This document shows, one piece after another, positions 38,339-51,000 of a stretch of DNA of 64,000 nt. Both the position numbers and the translations under genes were made by a program. A model generated the notes under the pieces. The model did no database searches. It worked only from the letters and a program-made list of their open reading frames with translations, and was not told the DNA's origin. Where the stretch lies: assembly GCA_003194525.1 (NCBI GenBank), contig NBIV01000102.1, forward strand, positions 1 to 64,000. The letters are read 5' to 3'. The stretch's first letter is position 1. Each line of letters opens with the position of its first letter. This DNA comes from Gracilariopsis chorda. Lineage: Eukaryota > Rhodophyta > Florideophyceae > Gracilariales > Gracilariaceae.

Positions 38339-40855
38339 GCTCTCGTTAAGCTCTCGTTGCCCAGTGAGATGGTACTTGTAGAAGCTGCTAACGAATACTA
38401 ACATACGTACTAGACTCATAAATACACTGTGTATCAACTCGTAGTTTGGTCAGGCACAATAAAGAGGGAAGGCACAATAACACCTGAAGAACTGCTTGTT
38501 CTTCAAGGCCTTGCCTTTATTTGGCTCTTGTATACGAGACTATGCTAAGCTTCGTGGCCAGTTTAATTAAGGATTGCAGTTGATCCTTAATTCGAACCTA
38601 CGTGAAGTCAATGACGGTAGTGGTCACGGCAGTGTGTGCTAACACACTGTGTATCGCCTTGTGTCATATGTATTCGGCTCAAGAAATCTTCTTTGGCCAC
38701 AATGTTACGATAATTGCTACGTTCCTTGTCTTTCGTTGTCTTTTGCGCATGAGCGTTATCTTTGGTATCGAAGGGAGCTCAAGTCGAGTTCCTTTTTTGT
38801 AAAGGCCCCGGCGGATCATCTGAATCACAGTTATCTGCATTCAATGATTTCCTTTTTGTCGGTGGGGGTGAAAGCTTTTTGGTCGTCATTGGAAATCCGA
38901 GAGCTGACGTATCTCGTGTAGCTGAGATTTGTCATTCAGGCAGACGACCGTGCAAAGTCTTTATGGCATTCTTTTGGAAAGTATTCTGAGATCAACCCAC
39001 AACCCAAAGGAACATCTTTTGTTAAATCCTTCAGGTACAAACAGCAAATACCCTGCTTCTATGTTTGTGTTTTATCTCACTTCCGACAAATCTAAAACTT
39101 TCAGCAGCGTGACTAGTAGTCGCTGACTACTGAATCTAACTATCTTCGTACAGTTGTACGACTGATTTAGATCTCTGCAGGGCTCTTGTGGAAGTGCGAT
39201 GGTGTTTCCCTCTACGTTAGGCTAGTACCGTAAAGAGGTTGGCTGTCCTCGCGGCCCCATTTGGGAATAGTATATTGTTCGGCCCTTCTTGGTGTGCCGA
39301 CTGTAGCACTCTGGTCTAGAAAGAAAGAAAAGAAAGTCATTTTAGCTGTAGAACTCCGCAAACGATCTGGAAACCTTGGCGTTTGATATCTCCGCCTTCC
39401 CAATGTCTGTGCCTCCCTTCAGTATTTAAGGGCTCGCTTCAGCACTGTTACCCACATCCAGGAGAGGAGAAGATTAATGCAGAACTGCTGCATCATCTCT
39501 CAAACCCGTTGCATTACCTGTCTCATCATCTCTCCAACTCGTTGTATTATCTGTCTCTATAACAGCATGGAAAACCTGTAAGATTGTTCAGTTACAATAT
39601 ACATTCCCAAATGCAGCACAGAAAGTCTCTTACACCGACCCTACTGATACGAAATCAGGGGAAGCAAAAATGAAACGCAGCTAAGTCGGCCATACGAACT
39701 AAGCCTTCAAAGCAGGGATTCGCTGTCAAACATTAGTACGTCGACGCGGTAATTAGACTTGCATACCCACAATCAAATAGACGAAGGATGTAGCAGGGCA
39801 CCCAAAATCTAAGGCCTAGTGCTGGAAAACGTCTCGGTACAGCTGTGAGAACCTGATCAATGGCGAATCAATTTGAGCAAGAAGAGAGCAAGTTTAGATG
39901 TACGTTGCTCGCGCCCGGAGCAAATAGGGCACAGCAGAGATGGCGAATGAAATTGTCAGCCTCACTACACGCAATGTCTGCGAAAGGTCAGACAAGCAAA
40001 ATGCAATGCAATTGCATTTTTTGTCCAAAGGGAACGGACTTTAAAACATGACGATAAATGGGAGAAGCAACACCCCCAGAGCAAACGATCGCAGAGGAGG
40101 TAGCTCCAACGCAGGAACATTACGTCCTGAACTTTCATCGTGCCTACAGCTCAAACAACAACACATTGCCCCAAGCTTACATGAGTGACAGCTTCAGTCA
40201 TCTCACAGTTGGCGCAGTCTGCGTTTTGGGCAAAAGCAAGACAGGTATCTACCGTTCGCACCTGGTGTCCTTCACAGCTTTTAGCTCTGTGCTTCACAGT
40301 ATGAAGTTCATATCTCATCCTTGAGGGCAGTTTCTTCATCAGGAAGATCTTCGATCCAGGAGGCTAAGTTTGTGTTTTCCAGGTCGTGGACAATCGCCGC
40401 GAATGTTGCACATTGTATCTACTGTAATAATATATTTACAGTAGAAGGATAAACACAGCAGATCTGACACGTGATGACGATCATGAATGATGCTCCGCCG
40501 ACCAAGTCTTGGTACTCTGTAATGCTTTGATAGATACAGAGAAAAAATAGCTGGATCAATACAAGGGTACTTGAGTATCAACTGCTCCCCCTGATCGGAG
40601 AAGATAAGCCTCGAACCCTGCCGCCCACTTTGCAGCTACCAGTCCTAGACAGCCTACGTCGTGGCGCAAGCATAGAGGACTGCGATCTCCCAAGCCTTGG
40701 ATAATCAAACAGACCAGATTGCTTTCCGACGAGTACCTGCATTCAGGAGGGAGGAGTAAGAGTTGGGGTCGTTTAGCGCGTTACCTGACTAAACTTTCGT
40801 CGTACTGAACAGATTTTTGCGCAGGAGTTTCAGACGAGCAGCCTCTTAAATCGCT
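38339..40855. other. Gene-free stretch before GAR1
   Basis: Short ORFs only (for example 38762-38989 and 40058-40324), none recognisable. At 39280-39301, on the minus strand, is a fourth relative of the GTCGGCACACCA motif, near an AAAG-rich run (39321-39334). I see no RNA gene. Confidence 0.45.
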
Positions 40856-41542
40856 ATGAGTGGTTGGGGTAGAGGCGGCCGTGGTGGAAGTGGAAGCGGC
40901 TTTGGCGGAGGTCGCGGTCGTTCTGGCGGATTCCGAGGTGGTGGCGGCTACCGCGGTGGTGGCGGATTCCACGGTGGTGGCGGATTCCACGGTGGTGGCG
41001 GCTACCGCGATGGCGGCGGCTATCGCGGCAGGGGCGGTTTCCGCGGAGGAGGAGGGCGCTTTAGTGGTCGTTTCGATGAAGGGCCTCCGGAGACACTTGT
41101 TGAAACCGGCGCCTTCATGCATCCATGCCAGGATGAAATGGTATACAGAATGACCACTACAGCACAAGTCCCGAAATTCAATGCAGCGGTCTTCTTGGAA
41201 AACAAAACTCAAATTGGGAAAGTTGAAGAGGTTCTAGGTCCAATCAACGAGGTCTACTTCTCGGTCAAACCTAGCGAGGGAGTAGTTGCCAGCAGCTTTA
41301 AACCTGGGGACAAGGTCTTCATGGGCCCGGACAAACTTATGCCGCTTTCGCGCTTTACGAGTCCCCCACCTCAACGGCAAGGTGTCAATAAAGGCGGAAG
41401 AGGGGGTCGTGGTCGTGGTGGCGGTCGAGGAGGAAGAGGGAGGGGTGGAGCAGGACGCGGTCGGAGAGGAATGGGCTTCGGTCGTGGGGGCGGTCGAGGA
41501 AGAGGGGGCGGTCGAGGACGAGGTCGAGGTGGTTGGCGATGA
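40856..41542 (+). CDS. GAR1: H/ACA ribonucleoprotein subunit GAR1
   Basis: 228 residues, single exon, with the three-part family layout: an N-terminal glycine/arginine/phenylalanine-rich RGG domain (1-72, with a few GGGGFHGG repeats), the conserved GAR1 core (about 73-172: ETGAFMHPCQDEMVYR, FNAAVFLENKTQIGKVEEVL, FKPGDKVFMGPDKLMPLSRF), and a C-terminal RGG domain (about 175-228). GAR1 works in the nucleolus with dyskerin/CBF5, NOP10 and NHP2, where H/ACA RNAs guide pseudouridylation of rRNA. The core forms the Cbf5-facing barrel. The repeated RGG codons make strong but spurious ORFs on the other frames. Confidence 0.95.
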   Translation: MSGWGRGGRGGSGSGFGGGRGRSGGFRGGGGYRGGGGFHGGGGFHGGGGYRDGGGYRGRGGFRGGGGRFSGRFDEGPPETLVETGAFMHPCQDEMVYRMTTTAQVPKFNAAVFLENKTQIGKVEEVLGPINEVYFSVKPSEGVVASSFKPGDKVFMGPDKLMPLSRFTSPPPQRQGVNKGGRGGRGRGGGRGGRGRGGAGRGRRGMGFGRGGGRGRGGGRGRGRGGWR

Positions 41543-42078
41543 TTGTATACGAGGCGCTTGTTTTAGTTGAGCTGTAGTTGGTCCATGAGCATATTGTTCT
41601 TTGAACACAGGTTACAATTGTCTTGACTAAGAACATGCGCCACTCGTCTTCATGTGGTGTCCTTATCTTCCGGTCGTATTTACCGTATTGAAACCAAACG
41701 CGCTCGTCACTTGGTGTCCTATCGATACCCCCACAGTCTAGAATCCGCTCCAGAAGAAATACGAAATCTGCTTCTAGCTGGCCGATCCCAATGCTTTCCG
41801 ACTTCTTCGCTTATGCGGAGAGGACTGCATGTGTTTCCCCATTGTGTTCCATACTGCCTATCATCAGGTCAACATCAACGTTCAGAACTCTTGGCTCGAC
41901 CGTGTTCACAACGTTATGGCGATGATTAGGCACTGTGTACGACATCGAATTTCGCAAATTACGAACAGGAAATCGTACACACCATTCTGCTGGACTGTGG
42001 CGAAGCGTATTCCTTGAAGAAGCACGCCCTCGTTACCTTGCGAAAAATAGGGTCTAGCGAAAAAGGTGTCTGGCACAG
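41543..42078. other. Convergent intergenic region between GAR1 and BLTP1
   Basis: 536 bp between two 3' ends. No conserved ORF or repeat is seen. Confidence 0.5.
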
Positions 42079-45000
42079 TCAAACTACGTGTCTGACGAGA
42101 GTGTCCAAGAGCAAGTTCACCAGAGCTTCTAGTGGGAGCACCATGTGATGATACATGTAACCAGGAATCAGTTCTCCATGTCCTAGTCTATCTCTCATCC
42201 TGAAAAGAACATCAGATGTGAAGTCGCCGATGACATCAATTCTTGGATTCAAGTTCACTGTAACTTCTGGGATCTTTCCGTTCCAAAAATCAACTTCAGG
42301 AGTAGGCGACCTATCCTCCGCGTGGGGAATAGAGTCTTGAGAATTAGAAACTTCAACACCTTGGATAGTTAAAGCTGCAAGATCTCTAAAGTTTCTCCAG
42401 TTATAAAAGCCGGACCCCAGTTTCACATCAAGATTGCCACTCAAATTTACGAAAAGAGTATGCGATTTCTCTCGAACGTGAAGAACAAGAGCAGGGCTTG
42501 GAACTTTGCATAGATCACTGAGACTTCCTCTTTCATCGTCCTTATACGACAACTTCATCATCCCAAAATTGAGTGAGGTGGTTTTCTCTCTTATCGGTTC
42601 GTCGTTTGTCTTTGTCGAGTACTGATGATGCAGTTCATATGCTGATAACCATATTATTGCATTATGCCGCCGCTCATCAAATTGATATCCTCGCAGAATC
42701 AAGGCCAGACTATTTCCCTTCACAAGGATAGTTGTATCGCTCGGAAGAAAGAGCCTTTCACTGCTTGCTCTCAAGACACGAGCCAGGGCTTGCGAAGACA
42801 GTTTGGCGCTGCCTTCACTCTGTGTTTCATCTCTCTTATCACTACTGCGATGCACCATTCGATGATCCAGGACCTTTGATTCCTTCTGTTGAACCGATTT
42901 CGACCCTTTCGCGGTATCTCTTTCAGACAGCAATGTGACTTCGTTCTTGAGCTTCTTTACGAGACCCAGCAGCCTCGCAACAGCTTGAAGTAATGTATGA
43001 GACACTTCTGTTCGTATATCTGTACTCTCGAAGCTAACCGAGTAGGGCAACCCAACGCAACCCATTGCCACAGCGTCAATACAAAGCCTTAAAGTGTAGA
43101 CATCATATCGAAGAACTTCAAAGTTAAACCGATTCAGTATGTTTCCCACACATACTAAATTGATAACATCAGTTATTCCCTTCGAAGTGACTAGATATGA
43201 CATGTTCTCCTTCAACGACAGTTTGCACCTCAAGAAATCCCATTGGGCCTTCACCATTCCCTCTTGTAGTAGAACGTATGACCCCAGCGCAGGAAACGAA
43301 GAATTCTTTTCCGACTCAGCGAAACGGGATACGCCAAAAAGAAGCCGACCAACAAAGAGGTTCATCTGATTGACTTGGACATCAGGATTTGATGTAAACT
43401 GCAGTTGAACGCGAATATCTGGGTCATCTCTGTTTTCTTGTGGTGCGACATAATCCTCAGAGGCAGATGTATCAATCTCTTCAAGTGCTCGATGTCGCTT
43501 CTGTAGAACCGCTGAATCCGGTTTCGGCAATCCTGCGTGTGCTGTGGATAGTGACGCATCCCTGTCCCCGGTTTCAAAGTTCTGATCACTCTCTGTTCTT
43601 CCTAAGAAGAATAGAATACTCCTTTCATTTTTCTCCACGTGCGGGATTACTGAGTTTAAATGGCCCTCGGAAACAACAATAGCTGGTTTCCGATATTCCC
43701 GTAGCTGAACTCGTCTTTCAGCAAGAAGAATTGTTTTGATTTCCATGACTGCAGTAACCCTAGAGATGTGAAGCAACGAATGCGGAGGAGAGCTCGGGCT
43801 TATCCCATGAAGAAAACTGACATTAGCTAGCCTCAGACTCTGCGGCTTAGCACCATCAAGCAAGGGCATTATCTCGAGTTTGAGATGCGGACACATTCCG
43901 GTATAAACTGTCGTGTGAGTCTCTTCATGCCCAAAAACGGGATTTGTTGAAACAGATAACAGGAGGGCGGAATGCTTTCCAGCGAAGAAGCCAAACTTCG
44001 ATTCAAATGGCAGCTTGGCTTCCTCTTGCGCTCGATACATGGACTCTCCGAACCGTACCAAAACACTGATATCTCTCGAAATTTTCTTCCCATGTTGCTC
44101 TTGCCGCAAGCGGGGATAAGAGGGTTCTTTGCAATTGACCTCATGTTCTCCCGCTACAGCACCAAACAGATCAGCAAACAGACTGGAAACCCTTTGCAAG
44201 CATCTTCTAGGGAACTGTCCCTCCCGCTGAGAGAAATCGATGTCAACGAGGTCGAAGTCATGGTCTACATCTCTTGACACAGCCACGCTAAATGCTGGAA
44301 TGCTCATCTTTGACATAAGGTGTGATTCTCGTGAATTTGATTGACTGGGAGATGAAGTGCTCAGCGACTCACTCAGACCCTCAATGAACCCGCTTGTTCT
44401 AGTAATCTTCAAGCTAAGGCTTTCTACGAGCAAGCGATCATGTCTCTCAGTGAGGTTCGATGTAGAGTCTGCTCCAGAAGTACCTTCCACTAGTGATACA
44501 CTCTCAGGACGTGCCAACATTTCCTTCGTCTTCTCAGACAGATTCCTATACTCCTTCACTGTCTTTGCCTCACTTATGGCGGCGATAAAATCTTTTCTAG
44601 GACAAACCATCCATGTTCCAGGAGTAATCACAACAGAAGTTGGTCCGAAAAGGGAGAGTCCGTCTCGGGAATGATGATTGATTGCTAAAACAATACGTGC
44701 ATGGTGAGAGCTCAGCAAAGACGCATCATCCCAGAAAACCCCTACAAAGTTTGTCTTAACTTCGATGACGTTTCGAATGGGCATATTAGGGTTCTGAAAC
44801 CTTTGGCGTGCAAATAGGTGAAGGTTTGTGGCGCTTAGAGCTAGCCTTGAAGAGGCATACTCTTCAGAGCTCAGGAGAGGAACCGCTAATCTGAACCGTT
44901 GAACGCTAAAACCAACTAGCATCATCCTGTGCTCAGTTGGATTAGGCACTGGGTTAGTTTTCGCATGACGCTGACGAGAAGTAGATAAGCTACCGTAGTT

Positions 45001-48000
45001 GATGTATTGTAGATCAGAAACAATTTCTTGCTCATCTGCCCAGGCCGCAGCATCTCGCAAAAGCCTCCATGGATGAAGCTTTCCCGACACTGCATATACT
45101 TCTATCCGAAATACGAAAGTATGGAGCAGGTCTTCCTGAGATTTCAAAAGGTCCACTCGCGACTTTTCTAGGGCGACGGACAAGCTTGTACGACCGTCAT
45201 CGGGCTTGATTTCCTGCACGGTGAACTGTGCCGATGGCATTCGTAAGAACGAAAGAGAAATCCCGGGAACACTGATGGAGGTTCGAAGTTGAACACCCCT
45301 GACAACTAGTTTGTTCCACTCGAAAATCCCAGTCACGGCTTGTACATGAAACAGAGCAACAGCTGGACCACTTACTAGACTAAGCGTCATAGGTCGTATT
45401 GATAGTTCCATGCGGACGCCCTTTGTTCGTTCCCAGGCTGCAAAAGATCTCGTCAACGGGGTACCAGCAACTGCATCAGAACTACTCTCCGATGACGACT
45501 CCGGACTGGGGCTTCGTTGGTGAATGCTTTCAAGAACACGCTGTTCATTCACATTTTCTGGCAGATTCTGGAAAGCCATCAAGCCAGATAACGTAAACAG
45601 AATGTGGCGAAGTCCTTGAACTGAAGTCGAATTCCTCAAGGGTTCTGCGGTAACCTTGAGGAAGGTTGGTAAACCAATCGATTCTCCCCATTGAACTCCG
45701 CGAGCATCCAAGCTTGGGAATCGCAGTACTTCTGCGGAGCCCCATGCCGGTGCTGCCAAACGCAATCCGTGGCCGTATAGTCTCAAACCAAGTAGTAAAG
45801 CAGCGCTGTCTGCCTCAGACGCGACAGCTGAGAAGAATAATCCGTCAAGCAAGTATGTTACACTCATCGAAGTATCCTTCGGATGGAACCCTGTTAGAAC
45901 GACTCTGGAATCCTCGAAGAGCAAATCAACAGCCAGTGTTGAGAATAGAGCTTTCAGACCAACTGATGTAGGTGTCATCAATCTGGTTGCACGAGCCATT
46001 TCGGAGATTGAATGCTTTGTTGTTACAAACGCAGCCAGAACGCCCTTCAGGTCTTCCTTAAAGTCTTCACGAAACTTAAGGACTGCTTGCAAGTCTCGTG
46101 CATGAAGAGTAGCTATGAACTTAGAAATCCGAGTAGATGCGATAAGCTTCGGTAAACTGTGAGGAAACGGACCTTGCGCAATGCTTGCTGTCATTCCAAA
46201 TCGAGAAATCGCCCCGGCCAGCACGCAGTTGGGGTCATTGGAAGACCTTACTTCCGATGAAGATGCTGTCAGAACTACTGAACACATTCCATTTGCAGAA
46301 GACATCAGAGTCAACCGGGGTTGATTCATAACGAAAAGCACACCGGCATCCTTCAAGTTCTTTGTTCTTACTTGCTTCCTTCTGGACGTACCTCGTCCCC
46401 GGAAGTATTGCATCTCAACCTTCTTGAATGATAGAAACATACTAACGGTAGGAAAAGTCTTTGGGAAAATTATGGGTTTGGGTTTGGGAACAAGAGAAAG
46501 TCGCTTTCTGTGCCCATGCCCACCAGGACGAACAAGCTGTGATCGGCGTCCGTTCTTAGACGATACAGTTTGTTCTCTTCCCTTTCGATCTGGGAAACTT
46601 ACCCCTCGAAACTCTTCTCTAGCAGCAATAGAGGACGAATCTCTCTTGTCAGGTAGTGCATTGGGTACCTTCGATGTTGCTCTGAATGCCGGCGGTACAA
46701 TCGTCTTCGGGATCATACGTTTCGCGCGCTTTCGTGGTGGACCTGTTTCCCCGGCAGTAATGACTGCAACAACTTGATAATCTGTTGTTTCAGCACTGTC
46801 TGTGGGCTCTTGTCGGAGAGATTCACCGGTATTAGCCGTAATATCAGACAGAAAATGGGCCATACGTTCCCTAGCCCCACGATATTGTCTTGATCGCGAA
46901 CTGTTGATCGGTTTGTCTGTGCGTTCAATATGTTGTGATCCGTAACGATTAGGAATTCGAAACGTAGGCGATGGTGTAGATGGCACACGTCTGAAAGCAC
47001 CTGTTCCTGAGTCCGAGCTGGGCATTGATTTGTCCAAGCTCATCAAATTGTGTTTCGATTGTCTAACAGACCAACGGGGGCTTGACATATTTCGAACGGT
47101 GGACGTGTATGCATAGGAGCTAAGTGTCACTGTACGATCATGACCCTGTTTCCTGTGATGGTCTCCAGACGCTCTGTAGTACTCAGATGGCCGTCGTGTG
47201 GCAGATCTCAACTGGCCGTCGACATCCTCGCCCTTGTCAGGAGCCGAAGAAGAAAACGTGAAAGAACTCCCTCCAGCATCAGCTTTCTCTTCGATGTCTT
47301 GCTTGAGCATTGGGAAGAGCGTCGTAGTTCTTCCTACGAATGAGGCAACTTCGGATACCACTCTTAGAGCATCAGCTGCAATACTATCTGTCATGAAGAT
47401 TGTTGTTACACCAAAAGCTGCTTTCACAATTGTTTCATCACCGCGTTGCGCTCCAGAATTCGACGAGGCTGCACAAGAACCGCTCTTACAGAGAAAGATA
47501 TTAATATGCAGCATCTCATGTCCACTGAGCTTCACAGATATGTTTCTGAATGTAAAATCCATTGACCTGCTTTGACCGATACGTCCCGTATTCTCAGAGT
47601 CCATTCCAAAAGATTTGACTTCTTCATGATACAGAAGCTTGATGCGGCTTTCTTGGGGGTTCTTACGTTTTGTTGCGATTTCTTCGGCGTCAGTGAAAGC
47701 TAGGTATATGTCAGAGGAGTCCTGCTTAAAGAAGACATTAAGTGGAGTTGATACCAATTTATCACATATGTTTTCCATCACTTCCGTCCGAAGCTTTGTT
47801 AATAATGTATATCTCAAAGCTAAGGTTCTCATCAGTAGCATAAAGACTGACACCACCTTTCCAAACGCGGAATACATTGAAAGAGAACTGCTTCCCGACC
47901 CGAGCTGGATAGACGAAAGTTTGCCAACTAAAACACGGCGTTCTGCTCTCGGACGGTACCACATGTTGTCCTGTGAGTAATGGCTCCGGTCTCTGGCAGA

Positions 48001-51000
48001 AAGTCGATCTCGAAAGATGATGATCAGGTCTTTTAGCAGACCAACTTCAATTGCGTCCAAGCCGTGCCTGTGACATAGAACAGAAATGGCGGGAATAGAA
48101 GCGTGTGAGATGTTCTTCACGAACACATTGTCAGTTGGTGAGTAGAATGGTGAGGAGCGTGATGACTTCAAACTCTTTGTCGACTGACCCGGTTCAATTT
48201 CGAACTGTGTTGAATGCATAAAATGCAAACCGAACGGAACAGAAATGATCAAGGTACTCCCGCTTGTGCGAACATTGGAGAATCCTTCAAGATCTGTCAA
48301 GTCCATAACTGCAGGTGGGAGTAACTTCAAATTCAATTGCTTACTCTCGAACCCTCTTGTATTCCGAGTGAGGTAATCTGGAAGAGCGAAGCTCTCTATT
48401 TGATGAAGCTCTATAGATTCGTATCGCTCCCATAAGTCTAGTATTTCATCTACATTGTGATTCACCCTTCGATTCTTTTCACTGATTCGGGGATTCTTTT
48501 TGTAGTATGACAAACTTTCATGCATTCTCATTATAATGTCGTTTGCAACTTCTAAGCATTCTGGAGACAAATTGGCGTCAAGAGGCTTGAAAAGAGATAC
48601 AGATATGTTCTCGGTACGAATACTTTGGTTCTCGCCCGCTGTTGATTTTGTATCCAAAATTGATGCTTTGTTTGCGTTGGATAGAAAACACCACCACTCT
48701 TCGTCAATATTCGTACCCCCTGTTTTATCCAATGCTATGGCACGAATTGAATGTACTCCATGCGCTGCCCATTGCGGTGCACAATGTCGTAGTTTCTCGA
48801 AAAGTGAAATCACGTGCCCCTGTTGTAGCGATGAGATACTGGAAGACCAGATAGACGGTGTGGACTCCAGAAGAATATCCAACGAGATTCTTTTGATCTC
48901 ACCCACTTTTCTCATAACTCCTGTTTTTTCGAAGAGGTTTGATGGATGTTCTGTGCCTAACTCACTCGCATGCGAGACCTGAGCCTTCATGGTAGCCTCA
49001 TCTACCCATGGTGCAAGTTTGTCACCCCACGGCGTTATTAGATCGATGGTCATTTCAGGAAGCAAGAAACGGCATCTTGATGCAAAATGCTCGGTTGCCA
49101 AAGAGGACATAACGATGCGTAGTCCTTCTGAAACGCGAACATAGGTGATTGCCTTAAGAAACGTTGGTCCCGAGGCTTGTAGCATATGTTCCGATAAGCT
49201 CTTTTCCCTGTAACCCCCAATGCTTGAGGAACGCTGCCCAGAGCGCTGCACCGCGCTGGAACTAGCGGCCGAGAGAATGAAAAGGCTGCTCCGCTGTAGT
49301 TTGACATGAATGCTATCAACCGATAGCATGCAAGCGAGCGCAGATTGATCCTCGTGTAACGGATGTGGGATTGATGCCTTAGCAAACTTGGTTATACACC
49401 TGAGACCGTAGTCTAAGAGACAACCTCTCAGTTCATTCACACTGATAAACAAATTTGAGTCGTAAACACCCCAGAACGGACTCGCATTGGTCTTTTTCGA
49501 GATACGAAAACCCGTAAGTATGGCCTTTGGGAGATTAAGCTTCTTGGAATGCAGAGCGTCAGTTGCCTTCACAGATGATGCAGGAGATGGAAGGTAGCCA
49601 CTAAAAATTGATATCTGGTCATTCCTTCTATCTGGATGGCATGTTAATTCTGAAGTCAACAGATTTGAGCGCAAAGCACCTTCAAAGTTGTGGCATTCAA
49701 GTGAGCAGACACGGTCAGATGCAGTTGAGAATGGAGAAATCGAGTGTGGGAGATCGTATATGCGCACAAGAAGCGAATCAATACGTAGGAGCAGTTCAAG
49801 TATATCATCTTCAGCGTTCGCAGGTGCTGCTGAGCTCATCATTAGACCCGTACTCAAACCCATAGTGAGACATTCAGACAAATCTGGATACCGGCCTTCA
49901 CCCAATACGCGAGTCGCGATTTCTTTTCGCACTTCATTAGTCTTGGCCTTTTCTCTTGAAGAGATTGTGTGAGTTCCTCCAGAACTGTAGTTCCTAATTA
50001 GGTTCAAAACATGTGTCGTGTGATGCGGGTTCAAGTCTACAACCAAGCTGGACGTATTGAAGTGCATTTCACTCTTGTTTACAGCGTCGAGAAAGGCATG
50101 CCTTGGACTATCCAAGAACAGCTTGCTATCGCTTGTAATCAGCTTTCCAGACAATTCACACGTCTCCCCAGCAGTCAGGAATACACGTTCAACAACTCGG
50201 TGCTTCTTCTGCGAGATAGGTTCGAGAGAGGTGCTTGCGTGTTGAGTTACAAACGTTTCAAGCTGACTCAACATACGCTGCGCAAGAGAAGGAGTGCGAC
50301 CCTTTCGGAGAAATTCTTCCCTGACATCATTGCCGTCTGCGATTTCAGACTTTTTTTGACTCTTTCTCAGAGAACCTGGGGTCTCTAAGACATCGACAGA
50401 AATCTTCCCTGTTGTATTTGGAAACGATAACGACCAATGAGTCTCGGAAGAATCATCACGATACGACGATGCTGCGACTGGAGTAAGGGTCAACTCGCAA
50501 CTCTTTCCGCACAATTTGATCTTTCCATATTGATCTGGAACACCGTTCTGGATGTCCTTCCACGCGTTATCGTGGCTACATGCTAGAACCACACAGTAGT
50601 CGTTTTCGGCACGAATCTTTACAATTTCCCGGTAAGGAACAAAGTAACGAACGTTTTCCGGTTTCTTACTATGTTCTCTAGAGTAGGCGCCAATATCATC
50701 AATGATGCGAAGGGTGTCGGGAAAGTAGTTAAGCTCCATTTGCGACATAACAATATCGAAGGAAACAGCATGTACTTCATTCCAGATCCTTGGGGTGTGC
50801 TCTACTTTTGTGATGGTAGTCAGCTGTGAACGGCTGATTGGCATATTAACTACTCCTTCCACCCGAGCTTCCATATCTTTCATGGTTATAACTGTTTTCT
50901 GAGACGCACCATATTCGTAGGGTATTTCTGTTCGAAGCGAAATCTTTTTCGCATGTAACAGCAACTTGCTTGGCATAGGAAAGCATGGCTCCTTGTCCTG

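Noticed and set aside
40600-40690. tRNA-like sequence (TTCGAGG on the minus strand)
   Set aside because: The T-arm does not pair and no acceptor stem closes; not a tRNA.
40860-41153. Alternative ORFs over GAR1
   Set aside because: Shadow frames of glycine/arginine-rich repeat codons.
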